From a candidate division TA06 bacterium (GTDB lineage Bacteria; Edwardsbacteria; AC1; EtOH8): a stretch of DNA of 64,000 nt. The position numbers were made by a program, and so were the translations under genes. The notes below the pieces were generated by a model. The model made no database searches. It was not told where the DNA came from and was given only the letters and a program-made list of their open reading frames with translations. Where the stretch lies: contig JACRJI010000008.1 of assembly GCA_016235665.1 (NCBI GenBank), positions 372,001 through 436,000 on the forward strand, written 5' to 3'. Shown here in pieces: positions 7,849-15,614 of this stretch (the stretch's first letter is position 1; each line of letters starts with the position of its first letter).

Positions 7849-8435
7849 GCATGGAGCAACTGGCCAATACTCTGGCCTCCCAGGGCGGCTGGTGGGCCTA
7901 TCTGACCATTTTTACTGCCACCTTTCTGGAAGGCGTTTTTCCTCCCGCCCCCAGCGATGTGGTGGTCATCTTTTGCGCCATACTGGTGGGCCAGAATCAG
8001 CTTCACTGGTTTCCCGGATTCCTGTCGGCTTTTCTGGGGGGATCGCTGGGCGCCCTTTTGGTTTATTGGATCGGAATTAAAAAAGGCCGGGACTATTTTC
8101 TATCCAAGCCCCGCCCCTTTCTTTCGCCCTCCAGGCTTATCCTGATGGAAGGTCATTTTGCCAGATACGGAAACCTGATCCTGGCTCTGAACCGGGCCGT
8201 GGTAGGCGGCCGCTCCTTCGGGTTTTTGATTGCTGGATTGACCGGCTACAGTTTTAAAAAGGTATTGCTTTACGGCCTGCCCGGGATCGCCCTGTGGTAT
8301 GGGCTGCTGTTCTGCCTGGGTATTTTCTTCGGCGCCCAGGCCAAGCAATTCGTCAACGTCATAATCATAGTGGTGATGTCCCTGCTGGCCTTGAGCCTGG
8401 TCTCGGCCCTGGTCACCAAAAAACTGATAAAATAG
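7845..8435 (+). CDS. DedA-family membrane protein
   Basis: This 196-residue integral membrane protein belongs to the DedA (SNARE-associated/VTT) family. It shows the early EGVFPPAPSD motif, the GGSLGALLVYWIGIKKGRDY segment and the arginine-containing NRAVVGGRSFGFLIAG motif typical of DedA half-transporters, some of which flip undecaprenyl phosphate or phosphatidylethanolamine. Its start overlaps the ispF stop by 4 bp. Linkage to isoprenoid genes makes a link to polyprenyl carrier recycling plausible but unproven. A strong terminator follows at 8464. Confidence 0.9.
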   Translation: MSMEQLANTLASQGGWWAYLTIFTATFLEGVFPPAPSDVVVIFCAILVGQNQLHWFPGFLSAFLGGSLGALLVYWIGIKKGRDYFLSKPRPFLSPSRLILMEGHFARYGNLILALNRAVVGGRSFGFLIAGLTGYSFKKVLLYGLPGIALWYGLLFCLGIFFGAQAKQFVNVIIIVVMSLLALSLVSALVTKKLIK

Positions 8436-8463
8436 AACTCTGCTGACGGCAGCATTGTAAAAT

Positions 8464-8497
8464 AAAAAGCCCTCCCGCCATTGCGGGAGGGCTTTTT
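8464..8497. terminator. bidirectional intrinsic terminator
   Basis: A perfect 15-bp stem (arms AAAAAGCCCTCCCGC and GCGGGAGGGCTTTTT) with a CATT loop has A-tracts on one side and T-tracts on the other. It sits between the convergent dedA (+) and HU (-) genes, so it can stop transcription from both directions. Confidence 0.95.
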
Positions 8498-8509
8498 ATT
8501 TTGGAGAAA

Positions 8510-8779
8510 TTATCTCACGGTGTCCTTTAGTTCTTTGCCGGCCTTGAAAGCCGGGACCTTCTTGGCAGCGATCTTGATCTCTTTGCCGGTCTGGGGATTG
8601 CGTCCGATCCTGGCCTTTCTTTTCTTGACCGAGAAAGTTCCGAATCCCACCAAAGTAACCGTGTCGCCTTTCTTCAAAGCTTTGGCGATGGCATCAAACA
8701 CGCCGCTGACGGCTTTGGCTGCCTCGACCTTGGTGCAAGTTTCTTTTGCGACAATCTCGATTAACTCCGATTTATTCAT
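8510..8779 (-). CDS. HU/IHF-family DNA-binding protein
   Basis: This 89-residue histone-like protein starts MNKSELIEIVA and carries the DNA-binding arm signature GFGTFSVKKRKARIGRNP with QTGKEI, and the C-terminal VPAFKAGKELK. HU bends and compacts DNA non-specifically as a dimer. The ribosome site AGGAGGG precedes ATG 8779 by about 9 bp, and a near-consensus sigma-70 promoter lies at 8839-8867, which fits a highly expressed monocistronic gene bounded by its own terminator. Confidence 0.97.
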   Translation of the reverse strand: MNKSELIEIVAKETCTKVEAAKAVSGVFDAIAKALKKGDTVTLVGFGTFSVKKRKARIGRNPQTGKEIKIAAKKVPAFKAGKELKDTVR

Positions 8780-8838
8780 TACTGATATCCCTCCTTTCGC
8801 TTTATAAAATTAGAACTGTTGTTTTCGTTAACGCTATT

Positions 8839-8867
8839 AGTATAGCATTTACGCCATTTGCCGTCAA
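8839..8867 (-). promoter_or_regulatory. sigma-70 promoter of the HU gene
   Basis: On the minus strand TTGACG (8862-8867) is followed after exactly 17 bp by TATACT (8839-8844). The predicted transcript would have a leader of about 50 nt with the strong AGGAGGG ribosome site of the HU gene. Confidence 0.88.
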
Positions 8868-8894
8868 GACTTTTTTTGAAATATTTTAAATATT

Positions 8895-11267
8895 TTAAAA
8901 CAACGACACTGGATCAATCTCTACGCTGATTCTGACGCCGGGGGGCAACGGGAGATCCAGGCACCTTATCGCAGACTGCAGGGCCGAGGGCCGGGGAGCT
9001 TTAATCAGAAGCTGCCAGCGGTACCTTCCCTTAAGGCGGAACACCGGGGAAGGGGCCGGTCCCAGCAATTCGGCCTCGCCTTTGAAGCCCTGCGCCTGCT
9101 TACCCATCTCACCGGCAAAGCTCATCCCCTGCTGTTCCTGGCCGGCCGAGACCGTTATCAAGGCCAGATGGGAGAACGGTGGATAGCAGTGTTCCATACG
9201 GTCCTTGGTCTCCTGTTTCCAAAATCCGAGATAGTCGTGATCTTTGGCCCAGACCATCACCGGATTATCGGGAAGCCTGGTCTGAACCATCACCAGCCCT
9301 GACTGTTCGCCCCGGCCGGCCCGGCCGGCCATCTGGGAGACCAGTTGAAAGGCCCTTTCCTGCGACCTGAAATCGGGCAGGCCCAATATGTCGTCCACGT
9401 TGATAATGCCCACCAGCGAGACCCCTGGAAAATCATGCCCCTTGGCTATCATCTGGGTTCCCAGCAGGATCATGGCTTCCTTATTGTAGAAGCTCTGCAG
9501 CAAACGTTGATGCGCCCCTCTGCGCACTGTGGTATCGGCGTCCATCCGCAGCACTCCGGCTTTGGGAAACTTTTTCTCAAGCTCCTCTTCCAGCCCCTGA
9601 ACCCCTTTGGCGTTGAAAACAAAATCACCAGAATGGCAGGCCGGACATGCATCCACTGGTCTACGGGTATATCCGCAGTAATGACAGAGCATCTTGGGAC
9701 CCTTAAGATGATAGGTCAGGCTGATGCTGCAATTGGGACAATTGACGATCTGCCCGCAGCGGCGGCACTGGACATAAGGAGCAAAACCCCTCCGGTTTAA
9801 AAGCAGCATCACCTGATTTTTATTATTTAAAGTCTCCCCGATGGCCTGTTCCAATTGAGCCGAAATAAGGCCCGACCCCGATAGCTGGGATTTCAGGTCT
9901 ACCAAGACAACTTGCGGCAGTTTTGACTTTCCCGCCCTCTTTTCCCAACTGAACAGTCTGAATTTTCCGGCTACTGCTTTGTGATAGCTTTCCACCGAGG
10001 GGGTGGCCGAGCCCAGTATTACCGTGGCCTCTTCGGCCTTGGCCCTTACAATGGCCAGGTCCCTGGCGTGATAATACGGCCGGGCGTCCGATTGTTTGTA
10101 CGAAGGATCGTGCTCCTCGTCCACCACTATCAGGCCCAGGTATTTTAGCGGGGCAAAGACCGCCGAACGTGTTCCCACCACCACCCGCACTTTTCCCTGC
10201 CTTACCATTTCCCAAGTATCCAGCCTTTCGCCCTGGCTCATCCCGCTGTGCCACAGAGCCACCTGCCCCAGCTTGGACTGGGCCCGGGATATCATCTGCG
10301 ATGTCAGCCCTATCTCCGGAACCAGTATCAGCACCGAAAGTCCCGATTTGATTGCCTGCCGGGCAGCCTGAAGGTAGAGTTCTGTCTTGCCGCTACCGGT
10401 AACGCCGTGAATCAGGTTCACCCTGAATTTTCTTTGTTCCAGATCCCGGCTGATCAGTTCCAGAGCCTGGGATTGTTCACCGGTCAGGACTGGTTCGGCT
10501 TTGGTTGTTTCAGCATAGTCAGTCAGGGGCAACCTGAACGACTGGCGGCTCTCCCAGCGGGCCAAACCTTTTTTTACCAATGCTGCGGCTGCGGTCTGGC
10601 CGTTTAAAATCCCGGCCGGGTGTATTTCCTTTTCCCGGCTTAACTTTTCCAGCAGCGCTCTTTGTTTGAGAGCCCGGGCCGGGAGTTCTGCCAGAGCGTT
10701 GAAAACCAGCCATCTTTGTTTTTTGGCCATAACTGTTTTTTGCCAGGCCAGCCTTTTTTCCAGAGTTCCTTTGGCCGCCAGCCGGTTGATCACCTGTTTG
10801 ATCCCGAAACCAAAACGCTGAAGGAGATAATATTCAGCAGTCTCTCCCCGTTCCTTTAGCAGATTCAACAGGCCCAAGTCTTCCAACTCTTCATCACCGC
10901 TCACTGCCTTTTCCCTAAGGGAGATCAGCGCCTTTTGCCTGGCAGCCAGCCCCGGAGGCAGGGCGGCCCGGATGGCCTCGCCCCAGGCGCAGCCGTAATA
11001 AGAAGCGGCCCAGCCGGTAAGTTCCAGCAGGCCTGGAGTTAATACTGGCTCCTGATCAGGGATTTCCAATATAAGTTTGGCTTTGTGATTGGTGTTTCCG
11101 GACAGAGCTACCACATAGCCCATCATCTCCCGGCTGCCCAAAGGAACCCGCACCCGCATCCCCGGGCAAATGCTGTCAGACATTTTCTCCGGGACCTCAT
11201 AAGTAAAGGGACGGCTTCCAGGCAGCGGCAGAGCCACTTCGGCGTATTTTAAATTGGCACTTGACAA
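8895..11267 (-). CDS. priA: primosomal replication-restart helicase PriA
   Basis: This 790-residue protein carries an N-terminal 3'-DNA-end binding region (YAEVALPLPGSRPFTYEVP), helicase core with Walker A GVTGSGKTELYLQ, DEEH box (VVDEEHDPSYKQ), and the PriA-specific zinc-binding insertion with eight cysteines (CRRCGQIVNCPNC and CHYCG...CPAC). PriA reloads the replisome at stalled forks. The frame starts at a TTG codon (11265-11267); no upstream ATG is in frame, and residues matching the family begin right after it. The TTG overlaps the -35 element of the divergent NHL gene, so initiation of the two genes may interfere. Confidence 0.96.
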   Translation of the reverse strand: MSSANLKYAEVALPLPGSRPFTYEVPEKMSDSICPGMRVRVPLGSREMMGYVVALSGNTNHKAKLILEIPDQEPVLTPGLLELTGWAASYYGCAWGEAIRAALPPGLAARQKALISLREKAVSGDEELEDLGLLNLLKERGETAEYYLLQRFGFGIKQVINRLAAKGTLEKRLAWQKTVMAKKQRWLVFNALAELPARALKQRALLEKLSREKEIHPAGILNGQTAAAALVKKGLARWESRQSFRLPLTDYAETTKAEPVLTGEQSQALELISRDLEQRKFRVNLIHGVTGSGKTELYLQAARQAIKSGLSVLILVPEIGLTSQMISRAQSKLGQVALWHSGMSQGERLDTWEMVRQGKVRVVVGTRSAVFAPLKYLGLIVVDEEHDPSYKQSDARPYYHARDLAIVRAKAEEATVILGSATPSVESYHKAVAGKFRLFSWEKRAGKSKLPQVVLVDLKSQLSGSGLISAQLEQAIGETLNNKNQVMLLLNRRGFAPYVQCRRCGQIVNCPNCSISLTYHLKGPKMLCHYCGYTRRPVDACPACHSGDFVFNAKGVQGLEEELEKKFPKAGVLRMDADTTVRRGAHQRLLQSFYNKEAMILLGTQMIAKGHDFPGVSLVGIINVDDILGLPDFRSQERAFQLVSQMAGRAGRGEQSGLVMVQTRLPDNPVMVWAKDHDYLGFWKQETKDRMEHCYPPFSHLALITVSAGQEQQGMSFAGEMGKQAQGFKGEAELLGPAPSPVFRLKGRYRWQLLIKAPRPSALQSAIRCLDLPLPPGVRISVEIDPVSLF

Positions 11268-11289
11268 AACGATGATTTTATTTTATGCT
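11261..11289 (+). promoter_or_regulatory. sigma-70 promoter for NHL gene, predicted leaderless
   Basis: TTGACA (11261-11266), a 17-bp spacer, then TATGCT (11284-11289). A start of transcription 7-8 bases after the -10 box would fall on or next to ATG 11298, giving a leaderless or near-leaderless mRNA. The -35 box overlaps the TTG start codon of the divergent priA gene. Confidence 0.65.
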
Positions 11290-11297
11290 TGGTAGTG

Positions 11298-12170
11298 ATG
11301 AATGACATATTGAAATATTATTTGGCCCTGCTGTTGTTGTTGCCGGTTTGGGCCCGAGCCGATTTCGGAGACAACCCCGGCGAATATTCCTTCCCCACCG
11401 GGGTGGCGCTGGACGGACAGGGCCACATCTATGTAACGGAGCTGGGCAATGACCGGATCCAAAAATTCAGCCCCGAGCTTGAGCCTCTGCAAAGCTGGGG
11501 CCGTTTTGGACAGGACTCGGCTGATTTTGACGACCCGGTCTCGCTGACCATTGCCCCCGACGGCAACATCTACACGGTGGACAGCGGCAACCGCCGGATA
11601 CTGGTATCCGGCCAGGAAGGCGGCCTATTGTACCAGCTGCCCCTCCCAGATTCATCCCGCTGTTACGGGATCGTCATCGCCGCCAACGGCAATATCTATC
11701 TCAGCGACCAAGCGCAGGACATGATCTACATCTTGAGCCCCGAAGGACTGCTGCTGGAAACGATCGGACAGCCAGGCAGCCAGCCCGGTCAGCTGCGCAA
11801 ACCCCGGGGCCTGGTCTTTGACGGTGAAGGCCGTCTTTATGTGGTTGACACCGGCAATAACCGGATTTGCGTCTTCTCTCCCCAGGGAGAATATCTTTCC
11901 AGCTGGGGGACCTACGGCGAAAATGAAGGAGAATTTGATTCGCCCTCCGGCATCGCCCTTAGTGCCAGCGGGCAGATCTTCGTCACCGATTCGGGCAATG
12001 ACCGTTTTCAGGAATTTTCGCTGGAAGGCGTTTTTCAAAGCACCGGCGGAGGCAGCGGCAGCGAACCCAATCAGTTCTATAATCCCCAGGGAATTACTTT
12101 AGACGATAGCGGGAACCTGTACATCGTAGATTGCGACAATCACCGGATACAGTTATTCAACACCCAGTAA
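11298..12170 (+). CDS. secreted NHL-repeat beta-propeller protein
   Basis: A signal peptide (DILKYYLALLLLLPVWARA) is followed by six NHL repeats that fill the whole 291-residue protein. Each has the pattern GxxxDxxGxxYVxDxGNxRI, for example GRLYVVDTGNNRICVF and GNLYIVDCDNHRIQLF. Six repeats form one closed propeller. NHL propellers bind proteins, RNA or ligands and some have lyase activity; no catalytic residues can be assigned here. The gene sits alone, convergent with lptE (4 bp between stops). No Shine-Dalgarno is visible, in keeping with the predicted leaderless transcript. Confidence 0.88.
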   Translation: MNDILKYYLALLLLLPVWARADFGDNPGEYSFPTGVALDGQGHIYVTELGNDRIQKFSPELEPLQSWGRFGQDSADFDDPVSLTIAPDGNIYTVDSGNRRILVSGQEGGLLYQLPLPDSSRCYGIVIAANGNIYLSDQAQDMIYILSPEGLLLETIGQPGSQPGQLRKPRGLVFDGEGRLYVVDTGNNRICVFSPQGEYLSSWGTYGENEGEFDSPSGIALSASGQIFVTDSGNDRFQEFSLEGVFQSTGGGSGSEPNQFYNPQGITLDDSGNLYIVDCDNHRIQLFNTQ

Positions 12171-12174
12171 ACAA

Positions 12175-12681
12175 TCACCAATTCTCAAAAGCCTGCCTGA
12201 TTATTTCCTCGGCCAGCTTATCCGAGGCCTTCCCGATCCCCACTCTTTCCTCTTCCTGATCCGGAAGGTAAGTGCTCCAGGCGCTTAAGGCAAGGTTCTC
12301 CCAGAGGACCTTGCCTTGGTCATTTTTAACGGTCACCGCCGCCGTAATGGTGATCTTGTATTCCGAGACCACTTCCTGGGCGCTGTATTTAAGGGGATCC
12401 CTGCTGTAGCTTTTGATTTCTATGTCCATCACCCCTTCGGACTTCTCGGGCTCCGCCAACTTCACCGATCCGTCCCTGGTAATGGCGGTCATCACCGACT
12501 TGGTTATCAGGTCCGGCAGCCGGTAATCTCCGGTGGCATTGGCGGCCACCGGCACCCCCATTGTTTTGAAGGGCAGCCGGCCGCTGTGAAAAGAGTAACA
12601 ACCGGACAAGCCAAGCAACAAAAGCCATCCCGGCCAAAACATCAGGCCGCGGGGTGGCGTTTTTTTATTTCCGACTTTCAT
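12175..12681 (-). CDS. LptE-like LPS-assembly lipoprotein
   Basis: The 168-residue protein has a lipoprotein signal peptide with lipobox LSGC (FWPGWLLLLGLSGC) and then the LptE-like pattern: YSF...LPFKTMGVPVAAN, DLITKSVMTAITRDGSV and a C-terminal KLAEEIIRQAFENW. LptE plugs the outer-membrane LptD barrel during lipopolysaccharide insertion. This is evidence for a diderm envelope. It is the last gene of the tsaE-tsaB-rimI-rlmD-lptE run, its start abutting the rlmD stop. An LptE call by pattern alone is moderately sure. Confidence 0.75.
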   Translation of the reverse strand: MKVGNKKTPPRGLMFWPGWLLLLGLSGCYSFHSGRLPFKTMGVPVAANATGDYRLPDLITKSVMTAITRDGSVKLAEPEKSEGVMDIEIKSYSRDPLKYSAQEVVSEYKITITAAVTVKNDQGKVLWENLALSAWSTYLPDQEEERVGIGKASDKLAEEIIRQAFENW

Positions 12682-14013
12682 CTATTTCCTTTGCAAAAAA
12701 GCCAAAGTTTCTATATGATAGGTCTGAGGAAACATATCGGCCAGACATATCCCGGTTAACAGATAATCCGATTTGATGATCTCCTTCAGATCACGGGCCA
12801 AAGTGGCCGGATCGCAGGAAAGATAAGCTATCTTTTGGGGCTTGAGCCTGGTCAGTTCCCGGATCACTTCCGGCCGCAGACCGCTGCGGGGCGGATCGCA
12901 GACCACTGCGTCGGCCTGCTGAACTTTTCCCAAAAGCACTTCGGCCGGGCCGGCCATGAACTCGGCATTGGTGATCCCGTTCATTCTGGCGCTGTCCCTG
13001 GCGTCATCCACCGCCTGGGTCGAAGACTCTATTCCCAGCACCTTGCCAGCCGCTGCAGCCAGCTGCAGGGAGATGGCTCCGGCCCCGCAATAAAGATCAA
13101 CCGCCTGCTGCCGGCCGGTCAACTGCAGTTCATCTTTTATCCGGCGGTACAGCACTCCGGCCGTAAGCTGGTTCACCTGCCAGAAAGATCCGGCCGAGAG
13201 CTTGTACCTGATCCCGTCCAGTTCTTCTTCCATCTGGTTTTCTCCGGACAACAGTTTCCATTTTTTTCCCAGGATGGTGTTGCCAGGCTCGGCATTCAGA
13301 TTCAACCATACCGAAACAACTCCGGAAATGGCGGACAACGATTCTATCACTTCCGGATATATTTTGTCCTTGGTACAGACCAGGGTCAATGATATTTTAT
13401 CCTGATACTGGCCGTAACGAAGGACCAAGTGCCTCAATATCCCATTGTTGGTCAGTTCATCATATCCCGGCACCTTTGCGGTCAACAGGATCTCCCGGGC
13501 TTGCTGGAAAACCCGGTTTAAACCGGGCTGGATGATGGGGCATTCGTCGATCGGAACCACCTGGTGGCTGCCCTGCCGGTAATAGCCGATGACTAGTTTG
13601 CCTTTGGACTGGGAAACCGGGTACTGGGCCTTGTTGCGGTAATGCCAGGGGGAGCCTTCTGACAGGACCTCGATCCCGGCATCCTTGATGCCGCCGATCC
13701 TGGCCAAGGTCTGTTCCAGGATTGTTTTTTTGTGCTCCAGCTGGCGGGGATGATCCATCATCTGCCACTGGCAGCTGCCACAGTCCCCGAAATAGAGGCA
13801 GGCTGGCTTGATCCGCTGGGGACTATGGTTGACGATGGATACTATCGCGGCCCGGCAGTATTTCTGGTGGGCGTCAAATACCCGGACCCGCACCTGGTCG
13901 CCGGGCAGCCCGTAGGGCACGAATACCGTTTGTCCCAGATGCCGCCCTACCGCATCCCCGCCGCAAGCCATGCTGTCCAGCCCCAGTTCAATGATATCCC
14001 CCTTTTTTAGCAT
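12682..14013 (-). CDS. 23S rRNA (uracil-5-)-methyltransferase, RlmD/RumA type
   Basis: This 443-residue protein has an N-terminal TRAM-like beta-barrel, a cysteine cluster that in this family holds a 4Fe-4S centre (CLYFGDCGSCQWQ plus a later CPII), a SAM-binding site (VDLYCGAGAISLQLA), the DPPRSGL motif, and the catalytic cysteine in AYLSCDPATLARDL. The family methylates C5 of uridines in 23S rRNA (U1939 or U747) or tRNA U54; which target applies is not decidable from sequence alone. The start overlaps the rimI stop by 7 bp. Confidence 0.93.
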   Translation of the reverse strand: MLKKGDIIELGLDSMACGGDAVGRHLGQTVFVPYGLPGDQVRVRVFDAHQKYCRAAIVSIVNHSPQRIKPACLYFGDCGSCQWQMMDHPRQLEHKKTILEQTLARIGGIKDAGIEVLSEGSPWHYRNKAQYPVSQSKGKLVIGYYRQGSHQVVPIDECPIIQPGLNRVFQQAREILLTAKVPGYDELTNNGILRHLVLRYGQYQDKISLTLVCTKDKIYPEVIESLSAISGVVSVWLNLNAEPGNTILGKKWKLLSGENQMEEELDGIRYKLSAGSFWQVNQLTAGVLYRRIKDELQLTGRQQAVDLYCGAGAISLQLAAAAGKVLGIESSTQAVDDARDSARMNGITNAEFMAGPAEVLLGKVQQADAVVCDPPRSGLRPEVIRELTRLKPQKIAYLSCDPATLARDLKEIIKSDYLLTGICLADMFPQTYHIETLAFLQRK

Positions 14014-14471
14014 GCTTTTTCCTCATCCAGCCGGGCCAGCAGCACCAGTGCATCTTCATCCTGATAATACTTTTTGCGGACGGCTATTTCTTTGAAATTG
14101 AATTTATGATAGAGGCTGATGGCGGTGACGTTGGAGGCCCAGACCTCCAGCGAAGCGGTCCGGCAGCCCTTGCTTTTAACCAGTTTGAGCATGCGGTCCA
14201 GTATCAGGCTTCCGTACCCCCGCCCCTTAAGGTCCGGCCGGACCGCCAGGTTGCCCAGATGAAACTCGTCCAGCACGATCCAGCCCAGGCCGTAGCCGAT
14301 CACCTGAGAATTCATGGTCAGGACAACCGGGTACTTTCCGGGGTCATCCTCCAGTTCCTGCCGGAACATCGCTTCGCTCCAGGGATCGGAAAAGCTGGCC
14401 TGCTCTATGGCCAATACTTCGGGCAGATGGCCTTCCGTCATTCTCTCTAATTCTACCCTGATCTCAGGCAT
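14007..14471 (-). CDS. rimI: ribosomal-protein-alanine N-acetyltransferase RimI
   Basis: This is a GNAT acetyltransferase of 154 residues with acetyl-CoA loop VRPDLKGRGYGSLIL and RimI-typical LEVWASNVTAISLYHKFNFKEIAVRKKYYQ. RimI acetylates the N-terminus of ribosomal protein S18. Placement next to tsaB and tsaE is the classic tsaE-tsaB-rimI arrangement. I start at ATG 14471, overlapping the tsaB stop by 8 bp; a longer frame adds 21 residues that are the out-of-frame reading of tsaB. Confidence 0.93.
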   Translation of the reverse strand: MPEIRVELERMTEGHLPEVLAIEQASFSDPWSEAMFRQELEDDPGKYPVVLTMNSQVIGYGLGWIVLDEFHLGNLAVRPDLKGRGYGSLILDRMLKLVKSKGCRTASLEVWASNVTAISLYHKFNFKEIAVRKKYYQDEDALVLLARLDEEKAC

Positions 14472-15144
14472 GCCGCTTGACCACAGCATCAGAGGGACGG
14501 ATGTAAAACGCATCCAGCTCTTCGGCCGGTACAAATTTGTTTTGATTCATTTCTTTTAAAGCCAGCCTGACCAGGCCGCTGATCTCAGGGCCGTTGACAT
14601 ATGCTTCATCCAGCATCAGTTCCGGGTATGATAGTGATATCATCTCCCGGTAGGCATAAGCTCCGCTGCCGAATACTTTTGTCCGGGGAGACAATTGGGA
14701 AAGCCAGGCTTGGGGTTCTATCACCTGGTATGCTGAGACCGGCTCGCTGGCCCCGTTTTCAGACCGGTATAAGGCCGTGTAGACCTGGCCCTTTTTGGCG
14801 TCCAGCAGCGGAGACAATTCACCGGAAAAACCCTCCGGCAGGCAGGCCATGGCATCCAGCGTGTTGAGAGGCAAAAGCCGGATGCCGGAACCCATGGCCA
14901 GACCCTGGGCAAAGGAGATCCCCACTCGCAGGCCGGTAAAGGATCCAGGTCCCACAGTGACCGCCAGCCAGTCCGTTTCAGATAGCTTCACCTTTGCCTT
15001 GGCCAGGATGTTGCCCAGTTCAAAAGAAAGCCTCTCGGCCTGCTGACTGCCAGCATCCTGTGATATCGAAGCCAAAATATCATCCTCCCGGCAAACGGCC
15101 ATGTTCAGCCAGGGGCCGCTGGTGTCAATTATTAAACCTGTCAT
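14464..15144 (-). CDS. tsaB: tRNA t6A biosynthesis protein TsaB
   Basis: This 226-residue protein of the ASKHA fold is the partner of TsaD in making N6-threonylcarbamoyladenosine on ANN-decoding tRNAs. Visible family features are the N-terminal LIIDTSGPWLNMAV, TVGPGSFTGLRVGISFAQGL in the middle and PLLDAKKGQVYTALY. The start MTGLIIDTSG at 15144 overlaps the tsaE 3' end by 20 bp. TsaE is adjacent and TsaD is at 44.6 kb in the same window; tsaC/sua5 is not in the window. Confidence 0.95.
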   Translation of the reverse strand: MTGLIIDTSGPWLNMAVCREDDILASISQDAGSQQAERLSFELGNILAKAKVKLSETDWLAVTVGPGSFTGLRVGISFAQGLAMGSGIRLLPLNTLDAMACLPEGFSGELSPLLDAKKGQVYTALYRSENGASEPVSAYQVIEPQAWLSQLSPRTKVFGSGAYAYREMISLSYPELMLDEAYVNGPEISGLVRLALKEMNQNKFVPAEELDAFYIRPSDAVVKRHA

Positions 15145-15589
15145 TCCAGTTATTTCCTGATATTTTGATCTCAATTTTCCGGGTCTGCTGGTCCAGCCTG
15201 GTCAAATGAATATCCAGCCGGTTTTCCGGCAGGATATCACGGATCCGCTCCGGCCATTCCAGGATGGATATTCCCCGGCCGTAAAGATATTCCGTGATGC
15301 CGATCTCCTCGGCTTGGGCTGAGTATTCCAGCCGGTACAGGTCCAGGTGATAGATATCGCAGATCCCCTGGTACTCGTGGATCAGACCGTAACTGGGGCT
15401 GACCGCGATCTCCTTTGACTGCAGGCCCCGGCAGATGCCCTGGGTCAGGGTGGTCTTGCCGCTGCCCAGATCGCCCCACAGGCAGACCACATCTCCGGGC
15501 AATAAATGGACGGCCAAGTTTTGACCAAAGGTTTGGGTCTGTTCGGCGGAGTTGGTGGTAATATTAAAAGGATGTTTCCCGGAAGTCAT
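15125..15589 (-). CDS. tsaE: tRNA t6A biosynthesis ATPase TsaE
   Basis: This 154-residue P-loop ATPase has Walker A GDLGSGKTTLTQG, the switch-like SPSYGLIHEYQG (usually SPTFxLVxEY) and YHLDLYRL with ILEWPERI. TsaE binds the TsaB-TsaD complex and resets it with ATP. The gene lies 25 bp downstream of the PorX-like regulator and overlaps tsaB, so it is probably in the same transcript as the two-component genes. Confidence 0.95.
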   Translation of the reverse strand: MTSGKHPFNITTNSAEQTQTFGQNLAVHLLPGDVVCLWGDLGSGKTTLTQGICRGLQSKEIAVSPSYGLIHEYQGICDIYHLDLYRLEYSAQAEEIGITEYLYGRGISILEWPERIRDILPENRLDIHLTRLDQQTRKIEIKISGNNWNDRFNN

Positions 15590-15614
15590 ATATGCTCTGA
15601 ATTTATTGCTGGCT

